DNA of 64,000 nucleotides from Paragordius varius (taxonomy: Eukaryota > Nematomorpha), in assembly GCA_964247055.1 (NCBI GenBank), contig OZ176057.1, forward strand, positions 4,154,001-4,218,000. The letters run 5' to 3'. A model generated the notes under the pieces. That model did no database searches and was not told the DNA's origin. It saw only the letters and a list, made by a program, of their open reading frames with translations. The position numbers and the translations under genes were made by a program. Positions within the stretch are counted from its first letter, which is position 1, and each line of letters starts with the position of its first letter. Shown piece by piece: positions 12,601-24,053 of the stretch.

Positions 12601-13232
12601 GATTATACCTGACAGTTTTCTTTTAAGGTAATAATCCAACTAAACAGATAATTTATTTCATATTAATTTAAATTTTGTAGATTTGATTTATTGGACCCGA
12701 ACAATCCGGATGATATGAAACGCTACATGCTTTCAGCCTTTGACAAAAATCATAATATTTATAAAGAAATGGGTTTGACCCCCTATAAAAATACATCCAA
12801 AGATCAAAAGAGGGATAAGTCAATGGTCGTGGTTAATGAACAAATTCATCAACATATAGGTTTTCATGCCAATCTGTCAAATGGTCATTTACCCTCTATA
12901 AGTATATTTCATAATGTTGTGTATAAAACTCCCTATTTGAGATAATTTTTTTTGAAAATGCGTTTTCTCTTATTCACAAAAAAGCATGGTCGGAATGGGG
13001 TGAATGGAGCCCTTGTAGTGTAGAATGTGGGAAAGGTTATCAAATGCGACAAAAACATTGCCAAGGACCTGCTCAGAGCTGTGGGGGATCCTTACTTGAT
13101 GTTCGAATATGCGAAGTTGTAGCTGAAACTGGGAAACCAAATCTCACCACCATCCATGACAACATACAAAGAGATGATTCAAACAAATATAACGAAACTC
13201 ATTTTTTAATCAAGAAATTAAATTTGAATTAG
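9679..13232 (+). CDS. TSP1-domain gene, unit 1: four visible exons, intact
   Basis: Exons 9679-9793, 9960-10958, 12681-12901 and 12985-13232 join in matching phases (1/2, 2/2, 2/1, 1). Together they encode about 525 residues. The acceptors are GATTTTAG, TATATAG, TTTTGTAG and ACAAAAAAG; the donors are AATAG|GTATAT, AATAG|GTTTGT and ATAA|GTATAT; the last intron is only 83 nt. Exon 2 (332 codons) is Asn/Ser/Thr-rich with many N-glycosylation sequons (NAT, NLT, NSS, NQT, NIS, NST, NFT). The last exon is a TSP1 repeat: WSEWGEWSPCSVECG, then RQKHC, QSCGG and RICEV. Five cysteines are visible where six are usual. This suggests a secreted or surface protein. No signal peptide is in view, so the gene is incomplete at its 5' end. 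The C-terminus (FLIKKLNLN) differs from units 2 and 3, which end HFF. The family beyond TSP1 is not recognised. Confidence 0.75.
10959..12680 (+). other. Intron 2 of the TSP1 gene, unit 1
   Basis: The intron is about 1.7 kb. It contains the 129-bp repeats at its start and AT-rich sequence with a GC-richer patch around 12230-12290 (GCACCGGGAGAACATGCAGG, conserved in all three units). Short open frames here are not conserved between units. Confidence 0.65.
11034..11290. repeat. 129-bp tandem repeat, 2 copies (unit 1), hAT-end-like
   Basis: Each unit begins ATGGTTTCCGRGCCGCATTT and contains CTGGCGGGCTACATTCC and TATGGGCAATAACAAAT. Starts are at 11034 and 11163. The preceding CAGTGGTACTTAAACC and the GCCGCATTT...GGCGGGC layout resemble the terminus of a hAT element, so this is probably an amplified transposon end. 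Copy number is 2, 1 and 3 in units 1, 2 and 3. Confidence 0.8.
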
Positions 13233-13463
13233 GCTAATATTATTTCACTTACAAACAAGCTTTTTCTTTTTCAAAAAATATAAAAAATAATACATTAATC
13301 CAAAACCATAATCGTATCTAAATTAAAAAAATATATTTATTAAATATGTTAAATAAACTTTTATAATGAAAGAGGAAGCATTCTGTTTTCATAACACAGG
13401 GTTTAATTTTCTACCGCAAAAAATGTGTTATACAAAAGTAATTACTCTCTCGTTTATACAATG
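13233..13463. other. Convergent intergenic spacer, unit 1
   Basis: About 230 bp lie between the TSP1 gene stop and the OTUD7-like tail stop on the other strand. Matching spacers are at 31916-32166 and 50911-51169. Confidence 0.7.
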
Positions 13464-15360
13464 TTAATTTTGTCTATGAAGAAAATTTTGTATATCATCG
13501 CGAGTTACCAGGACTTTGTTCAATAAATTAATATGGTATTTTTTGCTTTTGCCATCTTTATCATTAATGCTGTTGAATGAATTTGGATTTTTTTCAACAC
13601 ATTTCCGCGATAAAGATTTTGCATTGAAATGTCGACAAAATTTGTCCAAATTTTCCGTTTGCATAGCATTAATTTTTTTATGGTTAAAATTTATACCACA
13701 GTTATTACCATGAAATATCGTCCCCGTAGAATCTAAAGGATCAAAAGGAATAATAATGTTACGATTGCTCATAATAGTAGAAATTTGGAATTATTCGTGT
13801 AAACTTTTATTTAATTTATTTTAACATGATAAAAGTTTGTATTAGTAATATATATTGCACTATAAGTTAAAAAGTATATTCTCAAAGTATGAGAAATTAT
13901 CGAAAGCAATAATAAACTATTTTTTTTCCATAAATTTCGTTAAGATATAAAATAAATTTAACAAGTTTTACTTACCATTTTGATCCGAACCATCTATTTT
14001 TTTATGATTCAAGGTATGTTGTCCTTGAGGCAAAAGACTTAATGATAAGGAGCCAAGCACATTCTTACAAGCATTTGCATCATTTATTTCGTTATTTAAT
14101 TGGGTCCCTGTAAAATGTTGATGGGCTGACGTATTATAAGATATTTGTCCTACCTTACGATTTATATCGCTCCAACATGATGTATCAGCTGGATGATATG
14201 ATTGATTTCGGGGTGATGGATTATTCACATTGTAATTATCCAAATTAGTGGTATGGGTGTTTGGGGTGTAGATGTTATGTGAAATTCTTAAAAAATTTGG
14301 CTCTAATTCATTGTAACGTAAAGGATCTTCAAACGATTGTACTAAGGATGTTTTTTGCGGGCCGGGGTTGGATACCAATTTAGAGTCTAAATTAATTATG
14401 GGAAGTTGTTTAAATGAATCCTTGGCAAAACTATTGTTATCTCTATTGCCAACTTGGGAATTTTCATTGGTTGAAGAGGAGGGAATGTAAAATGTTGATC
14501 GAGAAAGTTTTTTCAAATCTAAATAATACTTTTATAAAGCTATAATGGGTATTTTTGAGATTAGATATTAATGTAATTTAAGTATCATTTTTATTTTGTG
14601 GTCATCAGTCTTAAAGATTATTTTTAATATTTTATAATTTATGATGTATTATTCGATATTGATTGATTATTATGTTAATGAAAATATACTAAATAATATA
14701 ATAAGCGTAAATTAAGGTATTTTATACCAAAATGCGGAAAACATTTTGACAAAAGGCATTCATAAAATGCCCGTCCAATTCCAATTTTTTTGAACAAACC
14801 AAAGCATTTTAAAAAACAAAATTAGGGCAAAAAAATAACCAGCATTGTTTAACTGATATGAGGAGCATTTTGATGGAAAAAGTCTCGTGAGATGTAAATA
14901 ATTGCAGGCATCAGAAAACGTTTTAGATCTCATGGGTGGTAATATTTGTGGTGTAGTTGTGTTAATTCTTTTTGTAATAAAGTTACATTATTCATGTTAA
15001 GCTCTAAATTATAATCCAAAATTTTGGCTTGAGAACAGGTCGAAACCGTTGAAGAATCGAAAAAACCTGTACCGTTTTCAGCGCAAATTTTATCCCTAAC
15101 ATTACCCATATACTTTTGAAGCGCATTCTGTTTTCCAGAATTTATGATTGACTCAAAATTGTAATTATTTGTTGTTTATTTTATACGTATTTTGACGCAT
15201 AAAATTGGACCCGATTCCGTATTATGTAAGGTGGTGTTTTGATTTGACAAGTCATAATTTTTGTTTTTTAAATCCATGGTGGACTTAAAGAAGATATAGT
15301 ATATCAACATACGCATTTGGATTTTCTCTATAAATTCACTTTCGTTTATCATTTCATGAT
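13464..15360 (-). pseudogene. Orphan 3' exons of the OTUD7-like gene, unit 1
   Basis: Three exons equivalent to exons 8, 7 and 6 of the gene at 51170-61184: 13464-13732, 13976-14518 and 14840-15360. Splice signals are kept (CCTTTAG acceptor, AATG|GTAAG donor, TTTGTTTAG acceptor). Exons 8 and 7 remain open. The exon 6 equivalent has an in-frame TAA where unit 3 reads TAT, and is 34 bp shorter than unit 3 (521 against 555). The part carrying the OTU catalytic domain is absent: the copy breaks off in the (TA)n tract at about 15474. It therefore cannot encode a deubiquitinase, though transcription from another promoter is possible. Confidence 0.85.
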
Positions 15361-15469
15361 CTAAACAAAATTAAACATGAAAAATATCCAAATTTAAGGT
15401 TATATTTAATAATACAAGATAATCTTATGTGAGACGGAAATACACAATTTATAACTGTTAAAAACTTAC

Positions 15470-15473
<4 letters not shown>

Positions 15474-15523
<50 letters not shown>

Positions 15524-15530
15524 TATATGG
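15474..15530. repeat. (TA)n at the duplication junction, unit 1
   Basis: A TA tract within what was an OTUD7-like intron. Left of it the sequence matches unit 3; right of it (GGCCAACAAAGTCC...) it belongs to the LINE-bearing block. The unit 2 equivalent is 34204-34252. Confidence 0.9.
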
Positions 15531-15539
15531 CCAACAAAG

Positions 15540-18500
15540 TCCTACACCTCCCCGCGGTCTTGGCTGGGGCATGAAAAGGCTCTAACGGCAAAGGCCAGTT
15601 TTCTAATGATCTATCATAAGTTATACACAAGGGCATGTTTTACGTAAAAAATTGCCTTAATAAAATTGAAGTATTAAAATGTTAAATATTAAAACCATAC
15701 CACTATCTCAAATAACAATAATAATCCAACTTATAATTATTTTAATATATCCTATTTACATTTTTATACACTTTATATTTTTTGATATATACTTTGAATA
15801 ATAATAATAACATACCAAAATAACTATGGATAAAATAAATGGTACCCTCAATAATAATAATAAAACAGTTCTGAAATTTGCCACATGGAATAAGGGTCAA
15901 TATATTTATGATAACAAACATTTTTAGCCAAAACAATATAGATAAATGTTGCATCCATGAGGCCAGATTAAAAGGTGAGGGATTGTAAAACTTAGACGAA
16001 TACACATTAGTCTATAAAGGAAATGACAAGGGTCAAGGTGGTGTTGCAATTTTTATAAAATACTATCGTGATAACATAATTGATATAATAAGACATAATC
16101 CAAAAATGATTCAAATAAAAATTTTGAGATTATGTATACGCACTTCAATCTGGTCTAAGCGAAACATGAAAAACGAATATTGGGACCATTATGATTTATG
16201 GAACAAAACTTCTGTTAGCGAATGAACTTTTGTTGGTGGTGCTTTTATTTGCCATATTAGTAATGATAACAATGATTAACATGGCGTTCATGGAGGAAAT
16301 GGTGGAACTCTCGATAAGATGGGTCAGAGTTTACTAGAATTTTGTAATGCAACTCAACTTTTAGTTTCAAATACCCATTAAAAACCAATCAGCATATAAC
16401 ATATAATTCTGGTGACCACTCATCTATAGACATCATATTACCTCCCAAAAATATTATGAAACATCTAACAAACATAAAAACTTACTATCAATTCTCTTAC
16501 CAACACAAGCTAACAACAGCATTTATAATTATTGAGAAAATCAATAAGACCGTATTTCAACCACAAAAAATAAATATAGCAAAATTAAAGCATCCAAAAT
16601 TATTATCCGAATATACTCAAAACATCGATTAAAATCTACCGGAACAAAACAATGTCGAAATTTTATGGTAAAATTTTATATCCAAAATTCTTACATCTGC
16701 TAAAAACCAGTGCGGCTTTACTAAACATACTGAGACAACGGAAAAGTTGGTGGTGGAAAAAAGATAAACCATTAATGCGGGAATGCGAAGCCTATAATAA
16801 ATGAAAATTTTCAAAAAGTAATGATGATAAAATAGTTAATAATGATAAAAAACGAGATGTTTAAAAGGCCATTCAACGCGCCATTAATGAAAAATCTGTT
16901 AAAATTACCGAAATAGAAAAAGACTTTAAAAACCAAACGATCTTTAATAGACTTAAAAACCCTAACTATAGTAAAAAAGATGTGAAACCATAAAATGTAT
17001 TAAAGATGATGATGATAATATATCAAATCCTTCGAAATTTCTATAAATTTGGAAAACGAACTTCGAAAAACAACTCAACCAAGTAATTCCGACCAATCAT
17101 TTTAGCACGGTTGCACCAGTAGCTGATTCCATACAAAAAATCACCATAGATGAAGACACAGCAATCAATAAATTAAAAAGCAACATCCAGGCCCCAGCCT
17201 TTCAGTCGACCTCATGCGACCCATCAAAGATACTGCAGAGTATCTGATTAAATTCTTTAACCAAATAATAATTACAAACCAAACTCCCAGATATTGGAAG
17301 AACATCATTAATTCTCATATATAAAATTAAAGCGATCGACTAAAAACATCCTACAGACCTCTGAACTTATGGAACACACACTTAAATTATTCGAAATTAT
17401 ATTAGAAAAGAAGCTGAGAAATCATATAAACATAGATTCAAATTAGTTTAAATTCCGTCCAAACAGTAGCACAATAGATCCCTTGTTTGTGCTAAGATGC
17501 TTACAAGAAAAATATCTGGAATAGAAACAAAAGCTATACCATGTTTATAGATCTGCAACGTGCGTTTGTTCAAATACCATGCTTCACAATTCAATGGGCA
17601 CTGCGTAAAAACGGAATAGAGGAACATACTATACTAATCATATTACTACTTTATAAAAAAACAACAACCAACATTAGAACCAATATCGGCAATACAAGCA
17701 ATTTTCCAACCAACGCTGGACTATATCAAGGTTCAGTCCTAAGCCCCCTTTTCATTGCTATAATGGATGCGGCAACGCAAGACATAAGAACCGAGTGCCC
17801 TTGGGCAATGTTATTCGCCAACGACCTTGTGATAACGACACGATCTTGGGATCAACTGGTAAATAATACCAAGTGGAAATGCCAGAACAATATGGAATGA
17901 TTATAAACCCGACAAAAACAAAAATAATGATAACGGTTGAAAGTGATACACCCAGATACCCTGCTCCATTTGCAGAATGAATGTAGGTTCAAATTTCATT
18001 AAATGCATATCATGTCAAATGTAACTACACAAAAAGTGCTCTAAAATAAAAGGCAAGTTAACAAATGCAATAAATTTAAATGTTTAAATTGTTTAGACCC
18101 CAGTAATAATAATTTGAATCCATTAAAGTTACCTAACATTGATGGTCATAATATCAAATTGGTAGACTCTTTTGTTTACTTAGGAGATGTAACATCTCAA
18201 GGCAGCCTACAAAAGGATTTTGAAAGAAGAATCCAACAAGCTTGGATATAATATAATAAGATATGTTTTACAAAACAAAAATATTAACAATAATAATAAA
18301 TGGTATTCAAAGCAGGCATAAGACCAGCTCTTACCCATGGTTCCACTTGGGCATGCAAAACTAATCAAACAAAACTCCTAACTAGTGAGAGCCGAATACT
18401 CAGCTGCTTTTTCACATTAGAAATACCAACTTTTTAGTAAAAAATCCGATAAAATCGATTATATTATCCAAACTAAGAGATTGCATCTCTACGGTCATAC

Positions 18501-18590
18501 TCGAAGAAGAGACGCCACATACCTTTTAAAAACTGTTGAAAACATTAATGTTGGTGGCAAAAGAAGAAAGGGGTGACCACTCATTTCTTA
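15540..18590 (+). mobile_element. Dead non-LTR retrotransposon (LINE), unit 1
   Basis: Order of remains: an endonuclease start near 15868 (VLKFATWN), then KCCIHEARLKGEG and DEYTLVYKGNDKGQGGVAIF, and GGNGGT...LLEF near 16300. Reverse transcriptase follows at about 16850-17930, with FRPNSSTIDPLFVLRCLQEK, FIDLQRAF, GLYQGSVLSPLF and MLFANDLVITT. After it come a PHD-like Cys/His patch (CSICRMNVGSNFIKCISC, about 17960) and a YLGDVTSQGSLQKDFERRI block. The usual FADD active site reads FAND, and numerous stops interrupt all domains. It is an old relic. The domain order (EN, RT, PHD-like finger) is that of a widespread animal LINE type; the clade is not assigned. Its 3' end is cut at about GGKRRKG and runs into satellite. 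Confidence 0.85.
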
Positions 18591-18599
18591 TAATCTATA

Positions 18600-20000
18600 T
18601 ATTTATAAAAATGGAAAACGCATGCTTTGTGATCTGTTTCCGGAAAACCGGTAGACCCATTCAATACCAAATGTCGAAAAATAAACGTTAATGAATGCAA
18701 CGACCATAGCTTATATTGGTCCCCAGTTCGGGCCCACCTCGTGTAAAAAACGGTTTTTTTTTGAAAACATAAGTCCATAAAAATCGGGTCTATGAGACAA
18801 TTTTGCGGAAAACGTGTTGGACCATTCGATTTCAAATATTTTATTTCTTTACTTTTTTCGATTTCGCCGAACATAGTCGGCTCGCTTTTTTAATCTAGGC
18901 CCTCTTTTTACCCGCTCCCACCGTAAAATGCCATTTTTTTTAAAAAAATTGTCTACAAAAATAATTTTGAATCTATTTTTGGCCCAGGGTATGAGACCGT
19001 AAAAATTCAATAAGGACCCAGGGATTCCCTGTTTAAGGGTGAAAATTTTAGTCGTGCGTTTTTTTTAATTGGCTGCTGGGTAAGGAGATACCCGCTAAAA
19101 ACTGCGCCATCATTTCGAAATAGCGTGCCTTTGGGGCTGAATTTCAGAAAACCTATCAAGCCATATGAGTCAATTGGTTTTTAAAATGTTACCCGCAACA
19201 AGGCAAAAATTTAGGTCGTACGGTTTTTTGATTAGCCGTTAATTAAGCCGCCCTGAAGAATGCGCCACCATAGAATGATTTTTTAGTTTTGAAGCCATTC
19301 TTCCAAAAACTATTAGGAACATAAGGAATCAATCATGATTCCATGTATACTCCGTAAAAAGGCAAAAAATTTTATCGAGTGTTTTTTGTTTAACCCTGGT
19401 TAGGGGGCTACTTGCGTAAAACTGCTTCACCATATCGATAAAGCATTCATTTGGAGCCAAATTTCAGAAAACTTATGAGTCTAATTGGAACATATGAATA
19501 TGATAATTCCAGATATTTACCCCATATAAAGGCAATAATTTTGCCCAATGCATTTTTTATATCTGCCCCAGTAAGGAGCTAACCGCCAAAAACTGCGCCA
19601 CTATATGAAAATTGCCTTGTTTTGGAGCTAATTTACAGAAAATTTATAAAACCATATGAGCTCATTAAAAGCTTGAAATATTACCAGTAACTAGTTAATA
19701 AAAGTTAAACCTTTTTTTATTAGCCGTTAATTTGGAGCCTTTATGTCCTAAAAAGCCATCATTTAACGATTATTTAGTGTTGAGGTTTTTTTCGAACCCA
19801 TGAGACGATGGTATCAAAGAGGATTCCAAATATTTGCTTTATAAGGGCAAAGAATTTAACTCATCGCTTTTTCCATATAGGTCTATGGGTAGGGGTCTAC
19901 CGGTTCAAAAATGAGACGCCATACAAAAGTGGTTTTGGAGCTAATTTTCAAAAAACTTAAGAAGCCATACGAGTTCAGTTAAACACATTTCTGGGGAATT
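18600..20000. repeat. Diverged satellite, block I, unit 1 (~160-170 bp monomers)
   Basis: Recurring anchors of the type CCCGCTAAAAACTGCGCCA occur near 18925, 19104, 19262, 19423, 19594, 19757 and 19916 (spacing 158-180). They alternate with TTTGGAGCTAATTTTCAGAAAACT, CCATATGAGTC and GGCAAAAATTTTAG. Monomers are strongly diverged from one another, so the array is old. A flanking sequence GCCGAACATAGTCGGCTCGC recurs at the head of block II. Confidence 0.8.
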
Positions 20001-20289
20001 TGTGCAATATTCTTTCCTTTTAAAAGGGACCACAAATGATTAACTTTTTATAATTGATCCCGCTGTGTGAAAATTTTGAAATAAAACTTTTAACTATGAT
20101 TTCGAAAAACAAAAAGCTTAAAATACCAATGATTGTTGAATAATAACTTAAATAAGGGATAAATATGCTCAATTGCGAGTAAACAATATTTGAGCCTATG
20201 CTAAAACCCGTGAATGTAATTAAAGACTTATTTAATATGTTTTCTATTTGTTTATCTCCATTACCTCTACTAAGTCCACAAAAATTGTG

Positions 20290-21420
20290 TCTTTGAGGCA
20301 ATTTACCGGAAAACGTGTAGGACATTCGAATTCAAATATGATTTTTATTTACTTTATTTTGATTGGGCCGAACATAGTCAGCTCGCTTCTTTAATTTAGG
20401 CCTCTTTTTACCCGCTCCCCCCGTAAAATGGCTTTTTTTCAAAAAACAAAGTCCACAAAAATATTTTTTTGATTCTATTTTCCGCCCAAAGTATGAGACC
20501 GTAAAATTCAAAAAGGATTCCAGGTATTTTCTGTTAAAAGGCAAAAATTTTAGTTAAGCGTTTCTATGATAGCTGCTGGGTAAGGAGATACCCGCTAAAA
20601 ACTGACCCGTCATATTGAAATAGCGCGCCTTTGGGGCTAAATTTCAGAAAACCTATCAGACCATATGAGTCAATGGCTGCTTAAAGTATTACCCGTAACA
20701 AGGCAAAAATTTAGATCTTGCGGTTTTTTAAAATTAGCGGTTAATTAGGCCCTTCACGCGCTGAGAAATGTGCCACCATAAAATGATTTTTGAGGCAATT
20801 TTTCCAAAAACTACATATGGTCAATCATGATTCCAGGTATTCTCCGTAAAAAAGCAAAAATTTTAATCAAGCTCTTTTTTGTATCAGCCACTGGGTAAGC
20901 TACCCGCCAACTGCGCCACTATATAGAAATTGCGTTGTTTTGGAACTAATTTAAAGATTATGCCATATGAGCTCATTTATAGTTCGAAATAGTACCCGTA
21001 ACGGGGTAATTAAGGTCAAACCTTTATTAATTAGCCGTTAATTTGGGGGTTTTATGTCCTAATAGTACGCCATCATTATTTAGTGTTGAGGTATTTTTTC
21101 GAATAACCCATCAGGCGATGGTCTCAAAGATGATTTCGAATATTTTCCCTATAAATCAAAAAATTTAACTTAGCTCTTTTTCCATACAGGCCTATGGGAA
21201 AAGGTCTACCGAGACGCTATACAAAAATGGCGTGGCTTGGAGCTAATTTTCAAATGTAAGAAGCCATACTTCAAAAACGGCTTTGAATATTACCCATTAA
21301 AAGGTAAAAATTATAGTATAGCGGTTTTTTCCGTTAGCCGTCAATTTGGGGCCTTTACACCAGTGAACAATATAGTATGAATGCACCGTTTAGAAAATCC
21401 TATGATATCATAGTATTAAA
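20290..21420. repeat. Diverged satellite, block II, unit 1
   Basis: Same monomer family as block I, with anchors near 20425, 20601, 20771, 20911, 21066 and 21211. Its head (GCCGAACATAGTCAGCTCGC at about 20368) parallels the head of block I at about 18866, so the block was duplicated as a group. About 290 bp of unrelated AT-rich sequence separates the two blocks. Confidence 0.8.
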
Positions 21421-21479
21421 TAATGTTTCGAAATAATCCACAAAATCCCTTTTTATAGCCCCCTCCCCCCATCCGCCCT

Positions 21480-21498
21480 GGAAGTCCGAAGGACTTCC
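21480..21498. other. GC-richer perfect hairpin at the unit 1/2 junction
   Basis: GGAAGTCC-GAA-GGACTTCC, an 8-bp perfect stem with a 3-nt loop, preceded by a C-rich run (CCCCCTCCCCCCATCCGCCC). It sits about 25 bp from the start of unit 2. The same hairpin lies at about 40191-40209 before unit 3. Confidence 0.7.
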
Positions 21499-21892
21499 TA
21501 GGGAGCATCAAGAATTTACGCTAGTTATAATTAAAACTCCGTTTTATCAAAAAATATGTATTTTTTATTTAAAAGTAAATAATTCTCCCTTCATGTTTAC
21601 AATTCGTGTTTAGTATACATCCAATATTGAATTTTATATTCAAGTATACATAAGCCTATATTATCACTAATTATTTTGGAGGAATTGCAGAACGGTTGTT
21701 TAATACTTTTAAAACATTTTTTGTTAATAAAGGTCTTATAAAATAAGCACCTGATTTTATGGATCCAGAATGTTATAAAAAATTTTAAACATCATATCAC
21801 ATAAAAATACAATATATAATTATTTATATGACGTTAAGCTTAAGTATTTATAAAATTTCAGAGCATACACAGTATATAGCACACATAGTGGA

Positions 21893-23278
21893 TTAATTAT
21901 CAATTATCATAGTCGTGCTGGTGTCAGGAGTGATGTCCGTTAAAGTTGTTGAGTTATCATTATATTCATCAACACTGCCACCGTTATCAACATTGGCTGG
22001 TAACAAAAGTCTTCTCGTACTTAGGAGTAAAGAGTTTCGCCGTACACTCGTGATTCGAGATAAAACATTTCTTCTGGTTGTCGTTCTACGTGTCGCTCTT
22101 GGAGTAGTCCGACGGCGTCTACGTTGGGTTATTCGAGATGTTCGAGGGCGAAATCGCATAGTTTGACGTCTCCGACGACGTGTTGTAAGAGGACTTCTCA
22201 TTCTTCGAGTAGTAATAGTCCGTGGAGATGCGCGGCGCCTTGTAGATCTGGTTCTCACCCGTGGTGTAAATCTGGAAAAAATAGTCCGTATTTTGGGTCT
22301 GGCCTTCGTAGTCGTGTTTATTCTCACTAATTTGCAAATTAAAAAGGGTACATCATTAGATAGGATCCGTTAAAACTGCATTAAGAAATATTTCGACTTA
22401 ATAAAAAATATAAACATATTTTTATGCGTTATATGAAATACAGTAAAAACTGAAATACGGACAAAACGTAAAAATATAAAAACAAATATTTTTTTCTAAA
22501 AGACAACCATTTTTAAATCTTAAATTATTTCAATATAATTCAATGTTTTAAATGGCAAAGTATTTAGAGATATATATTAAATACAATTAATTCTAATATT
22601 TTTTAATTGTAGAATGGCTTATATAAAAAAATAGGTTTTAAAAAGTTCTGTATTCAACTTTTACTGTATTTGCATTTTATCGATTATCAATATTAATTTA
22701 ATTTTTAATATTATGATTGGTTAATTTGCATATTTACCAGCAGTATATATTTCCGTTTGTAGTTTTCATAAATTATTTACACATGAATGATATTATCAGC
22801 GCTTAGGCCGACCAGTTTGTAATTTATGGAGGACCGAAATTAAAAATATTTCTTGGCTTTTGCATCAATTTTTAAACAGATAGTTATTTAACAATAGAAT
22901 ATATGTCTTTATATGTGAGAAGATTAAGTAATAAATTTAGCATCAAAGCAGTAAAGAGCTGCCTAATAAAATTTTGTACGACAAAAGTTAAATAATATAA
23001 ATTATGATTAAATTATGTAATCTTACCTGAGGTCGTGGCGGAAGGGCTAACCCCGGTTGAAATGGACGAGAGAGAACTGGTTTGACCCATAATGGTAGCG
23101 TTTGATGAAAGAGTAGTAACTGTGCTGCTAATCGATACAACTGGACTTGTAACCATAGTAGGGGTGGTAGCAGACGCAATTGTAATGGAAATCATTGAAG
23201 AGGAGGATGAGGCTGTGGACATTGAAGTCGACGACATTGAGGTTGAGGAGTCAGTCGTTGATGGGGTCACTGGATCCA
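21893..23278 (-). CDS. Ser/Thr-rich + Arg/Thr-rich gene, last two visible exons, unit 2
   Basis: Exon 23027-23278 has acceptor TTTGTTTTTCAG and donor CCTCAG|GTAAGATT. It encodes a mucin-like segment of Ser/Thr with Val/Met (VTPSTTDSSTSMSSTSM...). Exon 21893-22326 (acceptor CAAATTAG) encodes an Arg/Thr-rich stretch (RFTPRVRTRSTRRRASPR, TTRRRRRQTMRFRPRTSR) and then an acidic tail ending TTMIIDN. Phases match (out 1, in 1). Arginine is written with AGA, CGA, CGC, CGG and CGT alike, and differences from unit 1 are mostly silent in this frame, supporting it over two competing open frames. Upstream exons were not found. The basic tract could bind nucleic acid or polyanions; that is speculation. Confidence 0.6.
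22439..22668. mobile_element. Tc1/mariner-like MITE, unit 2
   Basis: Same element as at 4731-4962, within the intron between the Arg/Thr and Ser/Thr exons. The ends are TACAGTAAAAACTGAAATAC and TTTTACTGTA. Confidence 0.65.
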
Positions 23279-24053
23279 CTGAAAAACAAACATAATAATA
23301 TACAGTTTAGTGTCGTATTTTTTCTTTTTGACGACCATAACAAAGAGTAATTAAGAGAGAAACTTATGAAAGTTTATTACAACCCCTTGAGGTCTGACAG
23401 AGATGGAAAAAATGCGCAGTTTTAGGATTTGAACTATGCCCCCACATAGTGTAAGAGTATGGAGTCTTGCCCAAATATACCATAAACTTAGATCACGTTC
23501 ATGAATTACAAAATGCAATAACATTGGAGAAAGAAGCGTTGTTAAATATAAAACGGAAAATTAAATTAATGTGCCAATATTTTATCATTTAAAAAAATAA
23601 ATAAAAATCAAACTAGTAACCCATATCAGGGATCAGAACCCAGTACTTAACCCAGTAGTGGTGTTCTAATAGGTTAAATCTAGTTCTGGGTCCTCTTTGT
23701 CATAAGAACTAATTGTAAAAGTTTTGATGGCCAATTATCCCAAAATAATTTCCTTTTAATGATTATTTTAAAAGATAGATAAATTGGTTATATAAAGGGT
23801 TAAAAAAGATTTAGAAATATGTGAGTTTTAAAAACAAGTGTTTAAAAATAAAATATAATATTTAGTTTGGTCTTTCAATAAAATGACAGAATGCAATTTT
23901 TATTTGTAAGGTAATAGCATGAATAAAAATTAGCATTCCTAAAAATGTAATAGGACATCCTAAAGATAGCAATATACGTTTTACTAACTATGTTATGTCA
24001 TATTTTTTTATAAGGAAGGTACAGGGTTGGGCAAAGTGCTAATATACACCATA

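Larger units (their letters stand above)
3810..21521. repeat. Tandem unit 1 (coding cassette plus LINE/satellite block)
   Basis: First of three direct tandem units. Contents in order: Arg/Thr and Ser/Thr exons (minus), inverted-repeat element, TSP1 gene (plus), three OTUD7-like 3' exons (minus), (TA)n, dead LINE, satellite. It is the most diverged unit over 3.8-9.6 kb. From about 14.7 kb rightward it is nearly identical to unit 2 at an offset of 18,710-18,711. Its left border abuts unrelated sequence; its right border is the satellite edge at about 21.5 kb. Confidence 0.9.

Noticed and set aside
13516-13713. Plus-strand hydrophobic frame repeated at 32219 and 51222
   Set aside because: It is the complement of OTUD7-like exon 8, which is joined in phase to the rest of the gene on the minus strand.
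20020-20544. Minus-strand open frames in the satellite region
   Set aside because: They arise from repeated monomer sequence, and one disappears with a small indel in the sister copy.
22119-22326. Tyr/Asn/Ser-rich alternative minus-strand frame of the same exon
   Set aside because: It looks protein-like, but it needs a phase 2 entry that the Ser/Thr exon does not supply, and inter-unit changes are not silent in it.
21915-22330. Plus-strand open frames over the Arg/Thr-rich exon
   Set aside because: They are antisense shadows. The minus strand has matching splice sites, codon phase and silent-site bias, and the plus frames have none of these.
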